Shown here: piece after piece, positions 24,979-33,312 of the stretch
Layout of the letters: every line of letters starts with the position of its first letter
How positions within the stretch are numbered: position 1 is the stretch's first letter
Assembly (NCBI RefSeq): GCF_009184545.1
Contig: NZ_QJOW01000008.1
Span: 41,520 to 105,519 of the forward strand
DNA length: 64,000 bases
Source of the DNA: Halosegnis rubeus
GTDB lineage: Archaea; Halobacteriota; Halobacteria; Halobacteriales; Haloarculaceae
Direction of reading: 5' to 3'
Notes under the pieces: model-generated
Databases searched by the model: none
What the model was told of the DNA's origin: nothing
What the model saw: the letters and a program-made list of their open reading frames with translations, nothing else
Translations under genes and position numbers: made by a program

Positions 24979-25028
24979 ATTATTACGGTATGGTTTCCAC
25001 AGTCATAACAGAAACTAATAACTCAGAA

Positions 25029-25042
25029 TAGTATTTTAGTAT
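25029..25042. promoter_or_regulatory. Inverted ATACTA box, nikR-like side
   Basis: TAGTATTTTAGTAT ends on the base before the ATG of the NikR-like gene at 25043 and mirrors the 24965 box perfectly, 14 of 14. Centres are 64 bp apart, about six helical turns, so two RHH dimers could sit on the same face of the DNA. Suggests autoregulation together with control of the cobW operon. Confidence 0.6.
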
Positions 25043-25474
25043 ATGAGCGTCGTTAGCATCTCGATGCCCGAAGCGTTACTCGAACGCATCGACGAGTTCG
25101 CCGACGAACACGGGTACAGTGGCCGAAGCGAGGTCGTCCGCGAAGGCACACGGACGCTACTCGAAGAGTTTCAGGGGCGAAATATCGACGGACAGAAGCA
25201 GATGTGTACAGTATCGGTGGTCTTCGAGTACTGTCAACCTGCCGTCCAGCAGCGTCTCACGGGAGTACGCCACGAATACGATGCTATCGTCTCCGCGACT
25301 ACCCATGCACACGTCCAGGACCAGTACTGTATGGAGTTGTTCGTCCTTGAGGGGACCACGGAGGCACTAGCTGGCTTCGTCAACACCGTCCGGGCAGTGC
25401 CGAATGTCCGGGCAGTGGATTACTCGATCACCTCAGTCGGCAGAGATCCCATTGATCAGCACATTGAATCTTGA
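25043..25474 (+). CDS. NikR-like metal-responsive RHH regulator (first of four)
   Basis: Protein of 143 residues with the full NikR layout. The N-terminal ribbon-helix-helix (SVVSISMPEALLERIDEFADEHGYSGRSEVVREG) is followed by an ACT-like metal-binding domain. The four nickel ligands known from E. coli NikR (H76, H87, H89, C95) are present one position later: H77 (VRHEYD), H88 and H90 (THAH) and C96 (QYCMEL). It should therefore bind Ni(II) or a similar ion. It is divergent from the cobW-cobW-moaB-sufU-cbiL operon, with an inverted box ending at its own start codon, so it probably controls both. Confidence 0.9.
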   Translation: MSVVSISMPEALLERIDEFADEHGYSGRSEVVREGTRTLLEEFQGRNIDGQKQMCTVSVVFEYCQPAVQQRLTGVRHEYDAIVSATTHAHVQDQYCMELFVLEGTTEALAGFVNTVRAVPNVRAVDYSITSVGRDPIDQHIES

Positions 25475-25569
25475 AGGCGTGTTGAAATCCACAGGAACGC
25501 GTAGGCGCCGCGTGCTTGTATTCGTGAGATAGGGCAGCAGCGGTTCGGACAGAGGGTGCAGTTATCTGC

Positions 25570-25878
25570 ATGGGCGGCATCTGTGTCCATTTGCCCGAAG
25601 AGGTCCTGTTCAAATCGGAAAGCGACCAGAGTCGAGAGGAAATCGCAGCGTATCTTCGCCGTGTAGCCGATAAATTGGAACAAGGAGACGGAATCACTCT
25701 GAAATCGGGATCCGATCCCGTGACAATGGAGCCGCCAGCCCGCCCGACGTTCGAGGTCAAAGCCGAACGTGAGGGGCCGACAGATGGACCCGGTGAATTG
25801 AGTATCGAGTTCGAACTCGAATGGGACGAGAACGGCGCTGATGGAGATCGTGAGAGCAGTCAGCTGGAAATCGAGTGA
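25570..25878 (+). CDS. Amphi-Trp domain protein
   Basis: Protein of 102 residues containing VLFKSESDQSREEIAAYLRRVADKLEQG and PPARPTFEVKAEREG...ELSIEFELEWDE. This is the amphi-Trp domain, a small alpha/beta module with alternating hydrophobic strands found widely in haloarchaea and some bacteria. Function unknown. Only one Trp is present here. It has an acidic C-terminal tail. The first ten residues (MGGICVHLPE) differ from typical members, so translation could start later. It is convergent with the NikR-like gene at 25899. Confidence 0.8.
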   Translation: MGGICVHLPEEVLFKSESDQSREEIAAYLRRVADKLEQGDGITLKSGSDPVTMEPPARPTFEVKAEREGPTDGPGELSIEFELEWDENGADGDRESSQLEIE

Positions 25879-25898
25879 GAACCAGCCGTGAGTACAGC

Positions 25899-26291
25899 CT
25901 AGTGCTCCGCGAGGAGCATCAGTTTGACCCGACTCACCGCATCGAAATCGCGCAAGCGATAGGTGAGGCCCCGGACACGCGGTGCCGGTCCGCTGCAGAA
26001 GAGCGTCTCGAGACACCACTCTCCTTCATGGATATGATTCGTGGTCGTGATGACGTCCTGAAACTGACGTTGTGCGTCGTGAATCTCTTCGATAACCGCT
26101 TCGTGTTCGTAATCGAAAGCGATGATAACGACGACGTCGCCTTCGATATCCTCCAGTCTGGTGTGTACCTCGATATACTCCTGCATCGCTTCGCGAACAC
26201 CACGCGATCGTGAATCTAATCCCTCGGCCTGCCACGTCTCATCGAACTCGGAGAGGAGATCGTCGGGGATGTTGACGCTCGTGCGCATCAA
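25899..26291 (-). CDS. NikR-like metal-responsive RHH regulator (second)
   Basis: Protein of 130 residues, shorter than the other three paralogues and more divergent. The RHH domain is MRTSVNIPDDLLSEFDETW...SRSRGVREAM. The metal site is complete as H71 (IHDAQ), H86 and H88 (NHIH) and C93 (EWCLET). It lies 31 bp after DUF1405 on the same strand, so it may be the last gene of the nickel/cobalt importer operon, although a TTGCTAAT box (reverse strand, 26322-26329) could indicate its own promoter. The start may be either of the two adjacent Met codons. Confidence 0.85.
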   Translation of the reverse strand: MMRTSVNIPDDLLSEFDETWQAEGLDSRSRGVREAMQEYIEVHTRLEDIEGDVVVIIAFDYEHEAVIEEIHDAQRQFQDVITTTNHIHEGEWCLETLFCSGPAPRVRGLTYRLRDFDAVSRVKLMLLAEH

Positions 26292-26322
26292 GTATTAATC
26301 TGCACTCCACACTTATGAGTTA

Positions 26323-27168
26323 TTAGCAATTAAATCTGCTATAGTATGATAGTGGCCGGCGGTGGGGTGAATCATTCTCCGGTGTTCGAACATACCGTGC
26401 TGTAACGATCTGGCGGCGAAAAGGCAGGCTTCGGGCTGATACAGGCCTGTCGGTTCGTATTGTTTTCGCTCGTCGAGTCGCAACGGCGAGTATTGTCGCC
26501 AGAATCGCCAGCGCAACAGCGCCCGCAGCTGCAATCTCGTGTGCCGGGGAGACGTGCTGGACGGTGCCGTTCACGATCGGTTCGACCGGCAACAGGGTGT
26601 GATGCGGTGTCCCGACAATCGGGACGAAGTAGTCGACAAGATCGTTGAATCCGTACCAGATTACGGCAACGAGAATCGCTCGACCCGGAAAGTCACTGTA
26701 GCGATGGATGAGGAACGCTTGGACGACCATCCCCAAGTGTGAGACGAACAGGAAGGCGTACATCGCGTTCGAGGCGAGTTCTCGTCCGAACAGTGGAACG
26801 ACCTGCGGTGGTGGCGTGACCGTCGCGAGAAACGCGTCTGCGAATACTGTCAGGACGTACGGTGTCCAGAGGCCGAGCTTGATACAGCCGAAAAACGCCA
26901 GCATGTTCAGGTACTCGTTCGACCGCCCGAGTTTGTAGAGCGCCAGCGAGCAGGCGATGAACAACGTGGCTGTCGGGCTGTCCGGGACGACCGGCCACGC
27001 GACGACCGGCTCGAGTTGGAACTGAGGGATATAGTACCAGAAGCCGAATGCCGTTCCCGCGAGGTTGATTGCGACGATTACCCACGCGTACTGCAGGGCA
27101 CCCGTCTCGATCCGCCGAGGAAGTGGCGCGAGATACCGATGGAGGCGCTCAGTCGTGTCCGCGCCCAT
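26323..27168 (-). CDS. DUF1405 family membrane protein
   Basis: Integral membrane protein of 281 residues with about seven helices. It opens with a cytosolic tail and WVIVAINLAGTAFGFWYYIPQF, and has LFIACSLALYKLGRSNEYLNMLAFFGCIKLGLWTPYV, which matches DUF1405 (YpjA-like). Function unknown. The last 40 residues (RPVSARSLPFRRQ...) are polar and probably an extension. Its ATG overlaps the end of the ABC ATPase gene by 20 bp, tying it to the nickel/cobalt importer, where it may be an accessory component. Confidence 0.8.
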   Translation of the reverse strand: MGADTTERLHRYLAPLPRRIETGALQYAWVIVAINLAGTAFGFWYYIPQFQLEPVVAWPVVPDSPTATLFIACSLALYKLGRSNEYLNMLAFFGCIKLGLWTPYVLTVFADAFLATVTPPPQVVPLFGRELASNAMYAFLFVSHLGMVVQAFLIHRYSDFPGRAILVAVIWYGFNDLVDYFVPIVGTPHHTLLPVEPIVNGTVQHVSPAHEIAAAGAVALAILATILAVATRRAKTIRTDRPVSARSLPFRRQIVTARYVRTPENDSPHRRPLSYYSRFNC

Positions 27169-28024
27169 CTGGAGAGGGTGTCTGTGTGGTTTCCAAGTTG
27201 CTGGCTTCTGTGAGGAGCGCCACCAGGTCCGCTTCCGTCACTGGCTGTTCGGTCGCCCCCAGCCCTGCATCGCGAGCCACACGAACCGCACTCGGCGGGT
27301 GCAGGTTCGCTTCCGCCAACAGCGCGTCGTCGTAGAACACCTCTCGGGGCGTCCCGCTCCCGACGACGTTGCCGTCGGCCATCACACAGACTCGGTCTGC
27401 GACTTCAGCGGCAAATTCGAGGTCGTGCGTCGACAGGACGACGCTGATACCGTCCTCGTGGATCTGCTCGATTCGCTCGGCGACCAGTTGGGACCGTTCG
27501 GGATCGAGCCCTGCGAGCGGTTCGTCCAGCACGACCACGCTCGGTTCGAGGACCAGCACGCCAGCGAGGCCGACGAGGCGTTTCTCGCCGCCGCTCAGGT
27601 AGTGTGGGATTCGGTCTTCGAGGTGGCTCGCGTCGACGGTCGCAAGCGCCTCACGAGAGCGCGCTCTCGCTTCGTCACCGGGCACGCCGTAGTTCTGGAG
27701 GCCGAACATCACGTCATCGAGGACCGTGGGTGCGACGAGTTGGGTATCGGCGTCCTGGAAGACAAACCCGACTTCCCGCCGTGCGTGTGCCTTGTTGTCT
27801 TCGGTGATCGGCGTGCCGTCGACGACGAGTTCGCCGTCGTCGGGAACGAGCGTCGCGTTCAGGTGTTCGAGGAGCGTCGACTTCCCGGCGCCGTTGCCGC
27901 CGACGAGTGCGACGACTTCGTCGGGGTACACCGAGAAGTCGACGTCGTGCATGCCGACCGTCCCGTCGGGGTAGGTGTGGGCCTCACACTGAAGATCGAC
28001 GAGCGGTGAATCGTCTCGACTCAC
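27149..28024 (-). CDS. cbiO: ECF-type nickel/cobalt transporter ATPase (CbiO/NikO)
   Basis: ATPase of 291 residues. Walker A is GGNGAGKST, the Q-loop is VGFVFQDADTQLVAPTV (the QDxDxQ type of ECF ATPases), the signature is LSGGEKRLVGLAG, Walker B is VVVLDEPLAGLD and the switch is STHD. A C-terminal domain of about 60 residues (HPPSAVRVARDAGL...) is present, as in CbiO. It powers uptake with the T component CbiQ and the S component CbiM. It overlaps cbiQ by 4 bp and DUF1405 by 20 bp. Confidence 0.92.
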   Translation of the reverse strand: MSRDDSPLVDLQCEAHTYPDGTVGMHDVDFSVYPDEVVALVGGNGAGKSTLLEHLNATLVPDDGELVVDGTPITEDNKAHARREVGFVFQDADTQLVAPTVLDDVMFGLQNYGVPGDEARARSREALATVDASHLEDRIPHYLSGGEKRLVGLAGVLVLEPSVVVLDEPLAGLDPERSQLVAERIEQIHEDGISVVLSTHDLEFAAEVADRVCVMADGNVVGSGTPREVFYDDALLAEANLHPPSAVRVARDAGLGATEQPVTEADLVALLTEASNLETTQTPSPDGRGHD

Positions 28025-28833
28025 AGTCTCACCCCGTAGACCGCGACCGCTGCGTAGCCGACGACGGCAACATACGAACCCACCACGATGAATAGTTCGT
28101 GGATTGGTGGCCGCGAGACGTCGCCGTACAGCGTGATGTCGCCGTTGTAGCCACGGGCTCCCATCGACTTGACGAGTCGTTCTGACTGCTCAATCGCCGA
28201 CAGCATCGTCATGCCGAGGATTCTCGCGTACAGCCGTTTGTTCGACCAGAACTCTGAGAAGTTCGCACCCCGAGAGAGCGCGGCTTTCACGAGGTCCTCA
28301 AGCGTCTCGATCATGACGAACGTGAACCGATAGGTGAGCAGCGCGATCTGGTCGATCGGCCGTGGGAGCAACCGCCCGAGCATGTACGCCACGTCGGTGT
28401 ATTTAGTCGTCATCGACGCCGTCAGGGCGAACGTGACGACCGTGAGTGATCGACAGCTGAGCTCCCCGAAGAGCACGAGCCCTGCCCACGTGACAGAAAG
28501 TTCACCAAGCGGTGTCGAGAGCGCGCCACCGATCGGCGTCCCCGGTTCGAGGAACGCCAGCGGCCCGGCGACCGAGACGATGAACAGCATCGGGAGCGTG
28601 TACCACCCAGCGAGTCGTCGGTATGGCAGTCCCGCGAGTCCATAGACCACCAGTACGGCTCCGTATAGTCCGGCCAAGAGCGCAAGGCGGTCGAACACCG
28701 TGACGGCGAGGACGAGTGCACCGACGACACCGACCTTCGTCCATGGATTGACGCGGTGTAACGGCCCGTCTCGCCGTTCGGCGAACGCCGTGATGAGCCG
28801 CGGATCGGGAACGTGGTTCGAGAGTGTCGTCAC
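28021..28833 (-). CDS. cbiQ: ECF-type nickel/cobalt transporter T component (CbiQ/NikQ)
   Basis: Membrane protein of 270 residues that couples the ATPase to the substrate-binding component. The family signatures are visible: the coupling-helix motifs ALSRGAN (around 185) and KSMGARGYNG (around 222), both of the A-R-G type. The GTG at 28831-28833 is chosen as start because it follows the stop of the CbiN-like gene by two bases; the long open frame upstream is antisense-like. Four to five helices are predicted. Start codon confidence is moderate; family is firm. Confidence 0.9.
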   Translation of the reverse strand: MTTLSNHVPDPRLITAFAERRDGPLHRVNPWTKVGVVGALVLAVTVFDRLALLAGLYGAVLVVYGLAGLPYRRLAGWYTLPMLFIVSVAGPLAFLEPGTPIGGALSTPLGELSVTWAGLVLFGELSCRSLTVVTFALTASMTTKYTDVAYMLGRLLPRPIDQIALLTYRFTFVMIETLEDLVKAALSRGANFSEFWSNKRLYARILGMTMLSAIEQSERLVKSMGARGYNGDITLYGDVSRPPIHELFIVVGSYVAVVGYAAVAVYGVRL

Positions 28834-28835
28834 GG

Positions 28836-29159
28836 TTACCGAGCTGGGCGTTCTCCGTCCTCGAAGCCACCGTAGCGGTCGACGTAGACGTACAGTCCGA
28901 TACCGAGGACAACCAGTACGAGGACGATCGCGCCGAATTCGAGCATCATTCCGCCCTTCCGAATGGGGCCGGCGACGACGATGCCGCGGCCGATGTCGAC
29001 GAGGGCGCCGCCGCCGTCTTGCACCCCACGCTGGAGTGCTTTTGCGGACCGCTTGGCCCACGGGAGTGCGCCGCCAGTTGCGGTGAAGCCCCAGTAGCCA
29101 GCCGCGAGGAAGGCTGCGAACAGCCCGAGGAGGCCACCGTATTGCTTCCAGCGCTGCAT
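28836..29159 (-). CDS. CbiN/NikN-like small component of nickel/cobalt ECF importer
   Basis: Protein of 107 residues with two membrane helices, at about 8-28 and 72-92, separated by an extracellular loop containing GGALVDIGRGIVVAGPIRKGG. This two-helix topology and the position between cbiM and cbiQ match CbiN/NikN, which helps load the metal into CbiM. Sequence similarity to the classical PDGLE-type component is not obvious, so the name is by position and topology. It overlaps cbiM by one base. Confidence 0.65.
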   Translation of the reverse strand: MQRWKQYGGLLGLFAAFLAAGYWGFTATGGALPWAKRSAKALQRGVQDGGGALVDIGRGIVVAGPIRKGGMMLEFGAIVLVLVVLGIGLYVYVDRYGGFEDGERPAR

Positions 29160-29839
29160 CAGGCCGTCACCCCGGTCGGCTCCTCCTGGGTGTCACGGTC
29201 GTCGAGCCCGACGAGGTCGGGGCGGACGGAGGCGAGGAACTGAACGATGAAGCCCGTCAGGAGTCCCTCGATGACGGCGACGCCGAGGTTGAGCCCGACG
29301 AGACCGGCGACGGCGATCGTCAGATCACCGCGCGGCAGCGCGCTTCCGTTCACGCCGCTGACGACGATGATCGCTCCCATCAGGAACGCGCCCGCCGAGA
29401 GGCCGAGCGTCGCGGCACTGGCGCTTGCGGGGAAGACGTCCCAGTCCATCCCCATCAGCGTCTTGAACGCGTAGTAGGCGACGATAGCTTCGCTCGCGTT
29501 GACGAGCGTGTTCGCGCCGATCAGGCCGACTGCACCGTGGCCCAGCGCTGCCGAGAAGATGTTCACCACCAGCGCGATCAGTGAGCCCAGCAGTGGGCCG
29601 GCCAAGATACCGACCAACCCGGTGAGGTTCATGTGGATACCGCCCCACACGGGAATGTTCAGCTGGAAGACCGCGAAACTCGCGGCAGAACCGATTCCAG
29701 CGAGTGCGATCTGATGCGTTTTGATACCACCCTTCCGGACCCGGTAGACGACTGCGGCGACGAGTATCACGCCGATCGTCGTCCACAGAACGAGTGCCCA
29801 TACCGGGAACGTCCCTTCACCGAGGTGAATGTGTGCCAT
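29159..29839 (-). CDS. cbiM: ECF-type nickel/cobalt substrate-binding component (CbiM/NikM)
   Basis: Membrane protein of 226 residues that binds Ni(II) or Co(II). The N-terminus MAHIHLGEG supplies His near the amino group, which in NikM/CbiM forms the metal site. Other conserved parts are GGIHMNLTGLVGILAGPLLG and GANTLVNASEAIVAYYAF. It has about seven helices. Specificity between nickel and cobalt cannot be read off. Nearby NikR-like genes favour nickel, while the broken corrin gene (cbiL) makes cobalt possible. It is the first gene of cbiM-N-Q-O-DUF1405. Confidence 0.92.
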   Translation of the reverse strand: MAHIHLGEGTFPVWALVLWTTIGVILVAAVVYRVRKGGIKTHQIALAGIGSAASFAVFQLNIPVWGGIHMNLTGLVGILAGPLLGSLIALVVNIFSAALGHGAVGLIGANTLVNASEAIVAYYAFKTLMGMDWDVFPASASAATLGLSAGAFLMGAIIVVSGVNGSALPRGDLTIAVAGLVGLNLGVAVIEGLLTGFIVQFLASVRPDLVGLDDRDTQEEPTGVTA

Positions 29840-29976
29840 CTCTGTTTGGCAATTTTAGCTGCGATTATAATAAAGTTGCTGTATTCGGCTGTTCCAGATA
29901 ATAATTATAGGGTGGGCTGGTGCTGTGTCTTGTTAGACGAGGGTGTTGATTTCCGTCGGTGGAAGTGACTTCGATC

Positions 29977-30408
29977 CTACTCCTCGACGGGCTGTGCGTT
30001 CATAACGTCGACGGGCAGGACCGTGTATTCGACCGAAACTGACTCGTCTGCTCCTCGAACGGTTCCGATGAATCGCAGGACGTCGTCGTACGCGGCTTCG
30101 ATGACGAACGTCTCGACACAGCCGGCGTTGCCTTCGAGGCAGTTGTGAGAGTTCGACCGGATTGACGCTTCGAATTCGTGGCGGATATCCATCATCCGGC
30201 GTTCGATCTCCGGCTCGTCGTATCCGAAGACAGCCGTAACTGTCGCCAATACCCGCCGATCCTCGTCGTCTGTCTCTTGGTATTCTTCGAGTAGCGACTG
30301 GCACGCTTCGCGGATGACCTCACTTCGTCCGGTGTAACCGTGTTCTTCCGCAAACGTATCGAGATCGTCCCGGAGTCGCTCCGTCATCGAGGAGCTCACG
30401 ATGGGCAT
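29977..30408 (-). CDS. NikR-like RHH regulator with altered metal site (third)
   Basis: Protein of 143 residues with RHH domain ([35 protein letters not shown]) and ACT-like domain. Metal ligands aligned to NikR are H77 (IRHEFE), H88 and C97, but the third ligand is Cys90 (SHNC) instead of His, and the loop between is two residues longer in effect (LEGNAGC). This would give a two-His two-Cys site, expected to shift preference, for example toward zinc or cobalt. It lies upstream of cbiM on the same strand with a 137-bp gap, so it may control the ECF operon. Confidence 0.85.
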   Translation of the reverse strand: MPIVSSSMTERLRDDLDTFAEEHGYTGRSEVIREACQSLLEEYQETDDEDRRVLATVTAVFGYDEPEIERRMMDIRHEFEASIRSNSHNCLEGNAGCVETFVIEAAYDDVLRFIGTVRGADESVSVEYTVLPVDVMNAQPVEE

Positions 30409-30485
30409 ATATTAAAAATTGTCTCGAAGATAATAGAGATAGCGGTCTAATAAATTACTATTAATAATCTTGCTGTAAGAGCGTA

Positions 30486-31274
30486 TCAGTGGCTAGTGTC
30501 GACAGGACTTCCGAGCGCATCCCTAATTCGCGCGACGTGGTCCACGAAGTCACGAGAGGTCCGTTCACGTGGGCGCTCTAAGTCAATAGAGAACGTCGAC
30601 TGCACGGTTCCCGGATCGGCATCCATGACGACCACGCGATCAGCGAGGGTCACTGCCTCGTCGATGTCGTGGGTGACGAACACGACGGTCTGTCCGGTTT
30701 GCGTCCAGATATCGAGCAATTCGGCATGCAAGCGGTCGCGCGTCCGAGCGTCGACACTCCCGAACGGTTCGTCCATCAAGATGATCTCCGGATCGGGGGC
30801 GAGTGCGCGAGCGATACCGACGCGCTGTTTCATGCCGCCCGACAGCTCCTTCGGGTACGCGTCCTCGAAGCCATCGAGCCCTACCAGGTCGATCAACTCC
30901 CGGACCCGTCCCTCGCAGTCGGGACAGTCACAGGCGGGCCGATCAAGGCCAAACCGGATATTTCCGCGGACGGTTCGCCACGGGAACAGCGCGTACTCCT
31001 GAAAGACCATTCCCCTGTCCAGCCCAGGACCGGTAACCGGGTCTCCACCGACCAGTATCGAACCACCATCGGGATCGTCGAGCCCGGCGATCGCTCGCAA
31101 CAGCGTCGTCTTCCCACACCCCGAGGGACCGACGACACAGCAAAACTCGCCCTCCGGCACCGAGAACGAGACGTCATCGAGCGCCTGCGTCGACTCGTAC
31201 GAGCGGCTGACGTTCTGGATAGTGATCTTCTCACGTGCGTCTCGACCGACGGACGAGTCCGAACTCAGCGCCAT
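30486..31274 (-). CDS. NitT/TauT-type ABC transporter ATP-binding protein with CxCxxC loop
   Basis: ATPase of 262 residues. Walker A is GPSGCGKTT at 49-57, the Q-loop is [12 protein letters not shown], the signature is [15 protein letters not shown], Walker B is [12 protein letters not shown] and the switch is VTHD. This is the nitrate/sulfonate/taurine branch. In the helical region after the Q-loop it has [12 protein letters not shown] (C115, C117, C120), a Cys cluster not expected in SsuB/TauB/NrtD proteins. I start at the ATG at 31272-31274, overlapping the permease stop by 10 bp. Last gene of the operon. Confidence 0.9.
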   Translation of the reverse strand: MALSSDSSVGRDAREKITIQNVSRSYESTQALDDVSFSVPEGEFCCVVGPSGCGKTTLLRAIAGLDDPDGGSILVGGDPVTGPGLDRGMVFQEYALFPWRTVRGNIRFGLDRPACDCPDCEGRVRELIDLVGLDGFEDAYPKELSGGMKQRVGIARALAPDPEIILMDEPFGSVDARTRDRLHAELLDIWTQTGQTVVFVTHDIDEAVTLADRVVVMDADPGTVQSTFSIDLERPRERTSRDFVDHVARIRDALGSPVDTSH

Positions 31275-32107
31275 GCGAGGACCCTCCGTTCGAGTAGCCG
31301 GAACCCAACGTCCATACAGAGGAACGCCAGGCTGATGAGGAACATATAGGCGACGCTGGTCGCCATCGCGAGGTTGTTCGAGGCGTTTATGATCTCGTAG
31401 CCGACGCCGGGGGCGCCGAACAACTCTGCGCCGACGACGATCATCCAGCAGCGACCAATGCTCGTCCGGAACCCAGTCAACACCTGGGGAGCCGCACTCG
31501 GGAGGGCAACGAGTTTCAGCATCGAGAGGTCGCGCTCGACGCCGAGCGTCGATGCGGCATCGGTCAGGTCGGTCGAAACGCCCTCCACGCCGCCGTAGGC
31601 ACCATAGAAATTGATCCAGAACGCGCCGACGAAGACGATGAAGGCCGCGCCGGTGTGGTGGATGCCAAACCAGACGATCGCGAAGACGATCCACGCCAGC
31701 GGTGGAATCGGTCGCAGCACCCGGACGAGCGGCCGGAGCCAGTCGTCGAGTACCCCGTTCCAGCCCATCGCCAGTCCGAGTCCGATCCCACAGCCCGCAC
31801 CGAGGAGGAGGCCGGGAACGTAGTGGAACAGCGTCTGTGCGAGGTGTGCGAGTCCAGTCGGGAGTACCAGACTCGACCCCAGAACGGGGGCCACGATCGT
31901 CGTCGAGGTCGCAAACAGCTCTATGAACGCGTACACTGACTCGAGGGGACCCGGCACCAGATACGACGGCTGGGTCGTCATCGCGCCAACCCACCAGACG
32001 AGCAGGAACACGACGAGACCGCCGAGGCCGCGAAGATACCGCTGCAGGTTCCCCTCGAAGGTTTCGGCCCTCAGCGCGTTCGAACTGGTGTCGGTCTGCG
32101 TGCTCAT
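31265..32107 (-). CDS. NitT/TauT-type ABC transporter permease
   Basis: Membrane protein of 280 residues with about six helices and the coupling-helix region characteristic of SsuC/TauC permeases: [41 protein letters not shown] (EAA-like loop in the middle). It starts [22 protein letters not shown], and its ATG overlaps the last base of the binding-protein stop codon. It forms the channel for a small organic or anionic substrate captured by the lipoprotein upstream. Substrate unknown. Confidence 0.88.
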   Translation of the reverse strand: MSTQTDTSSNALRAETFEGNLQRYLRGLGGLVVFLLVWWVGAMTTQPSYLVPGPLESVYAFIELFATSTTIVAPVLGSSLVLPTGLAHLAQTLFHYVPGLLLGAGCGIGLGLAMGWNGVLDDWLRPLVRVLRPIPPLAWIVFAIVWFGIHHTGAAFIVFVGAFWINFYGAYGGVEGVSTDLTDAASTLGVERDLSMLKLVALPSAAPQVLTGFRTSIGRCWMIVVGAELFGAPGVGYEIINASNNLAMATSVAYMFLISLAFLCMDVGFRLLERRVLAWR

Positions 32108-33132
32108 TACTGTATTGCGTCGTAGGGGTCGAACGCGAACAGGTCCTCGGTCGCGACTGGCTCCTCGATGTTGCCGACGTTGGCGACGAACTCTCCCATC
32201 GTCGCGGCCTGATCGGTGATCGCGTGGGGATCCGAGATGAACTCCGACGCCTTCGAATCCACGGCGGCCGTCGCGAGGTCTTCACTCACGCCGGAGCCGA
32301 TGACCGAGGCAGCGTGGCTGGCGGCGGCATCCGGGGAGTTCTCCGTGAACTCGGTCGCCGCGACGTGCTGTTCGACGAGCGATTGGGCGACCTCATCGTC
32401 GTCGAGCACTCGCTGGTTCGCGAACAGCACCGTGACGGGGTGGTTGTCCAGGATGTTCCCGGACCAGGCGAGTTCCTCGAACCCGTCAGCTTGGCTGATG
32501 ATCGTCGCGAACGGTTCCTGGATGATCGTCGCGTCGATGTCGCCCGACTGGATGGTCTGGACCGCCTTCGCCGGCGGTACCTTGGACTTGTTGATGGTGG
32601 AGTCCATCTCACCGACGTCGAGGTCCTCCTGAATCCAGTACCGGAGAACGATGTCGGGGACGCTCCCGTCCGGCGGTGCTCCAAACCGGACCTTCCGCCC
32701 GTGCTCTTCTTCGAAGCGCTCGAACGTGGCAGCCCCTTCCTGTTCGTAGAGATCGCTGAGTTCGGTCGTCCCCATGATCTTGAAGCCATTTCTCGAGTTC
32801 GCCGCGAGGATACCGGCGTTGGTCCCTTTGTCAACGAGGACCATTGCAGGAGTGTTCCCGAAAAGCGCAACGTCGACGTCCCCACTCGCGAACGCCTTGA
32901 CAACACTGGGGCCGGAGCTGAACCGCTCTATTGTGACCTCTGTCGGAACGTCCTCGTAGTAACCCTCTTGCTCCATCACGTAGTGTTGCATGTTCGGGTA
33001 AATCGGGACGTACGCGACCGTGACGGAATCGAGTGATGCACCTCCCTGACCGAGACAGCCAGCAATTCCCGTCGCAGCAATCGTGGTTGCGCCTGCCTTC
33101 TGGAGTAGTCTTCGGCGCGAGATTTGAACCAT
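32107..33132 (-). CDS. NitT/TauT-type ABC substrate-binding lipoprotein
   Basis: Secreted protein of 341 residues. The Tat signal [18 protein letters not shown] is followed by the lipobox IAGC with Cys26. The SsuA/NrtA-like fold is indicated by [43 protein letters not shown] and [17 protein letters not shown] start at the ATG at 33130-33132; an upstream frame extension lacks signal-peptide character. Family members bind taurine, sulfonates, nitrate, pyrimidines or metal chelates. The operon sits between two NikR-like genes, so a metal chelate is a reasonable guess, not a demonstrated function. Confidence 0.88.
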   Translation of the reverse strand: MVQISRRRLLQKAGATTIAATGIAGCLGQGGASLDSVTVAYVPIYPNMQHYVMEQEGYYEDVPTEVTIERFSSGPSVVKAFASGDVDVALFGNTPAMVLVDKGTNAGILAANSRNGFKIMGTTELSDLYEQEGAATFERFEEEHGRKVRFGAPPDGSVPDIVLRYWIQEDLDVGEMDSTINKSKVPPAKAVQTIQSGDIDATIIQEPFATIISQADGFEELAWSGNILDNHPVTVLFANQRVLDDDEVAQSLVEQHVAATEFTENSPDAAASHAASVIGSGVSEDLATAAVDSKASEFISDPHAITDQAATMGEFVANVGNIEEPVATEDLFAFDPYDAIQ

Positions 33133-33137
33133 CAGTG

Positions 33138-33230
33138 TTGCTAACTCTAGAAGCAGTTCTAATAATACCTGTGATTCTAGCAAGGGTAGTTAATACTGAT
33201 AGAGGATAGAGTTCAGAGATGTTGCTAGAG
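33138..33230. promoter_or_regulatory. TTGCTA(A/G) boxes upstream of NitT/TauT-type operon
   Basis: TTGCTAAC at 33138-33145, TTGCTAGAA on the reverse strand (33175-33183) and TTGCTAGAG at 33222-33230 all lie within 100 bp upstream of the lipoprotein start at 33132. The first and second form an inverted pair. Similar boxes precede znuA and the second NikR-like gene. Interpreted as possible regulator sites; base composition makes some chance matches likely. Confidence 0.35.
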
Positions 33231-33312
33231 TCAGCTTGAATTCAGCGAGAATCCCGCGAGCGACCGCAGAGAGCGAGTGGGATGTCGGCTCGCCGGAAGG
33301 GGCAGAACAGTA

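Noticed and set aside
30486..33132. Taurine/sulfonate transporter (ssuABC/tauABC) naming.
   Set aside because: No monooxygenase or sulfur genes nearby and the flanks are NikR-like regulators, so a substrate-specific name is not justified.
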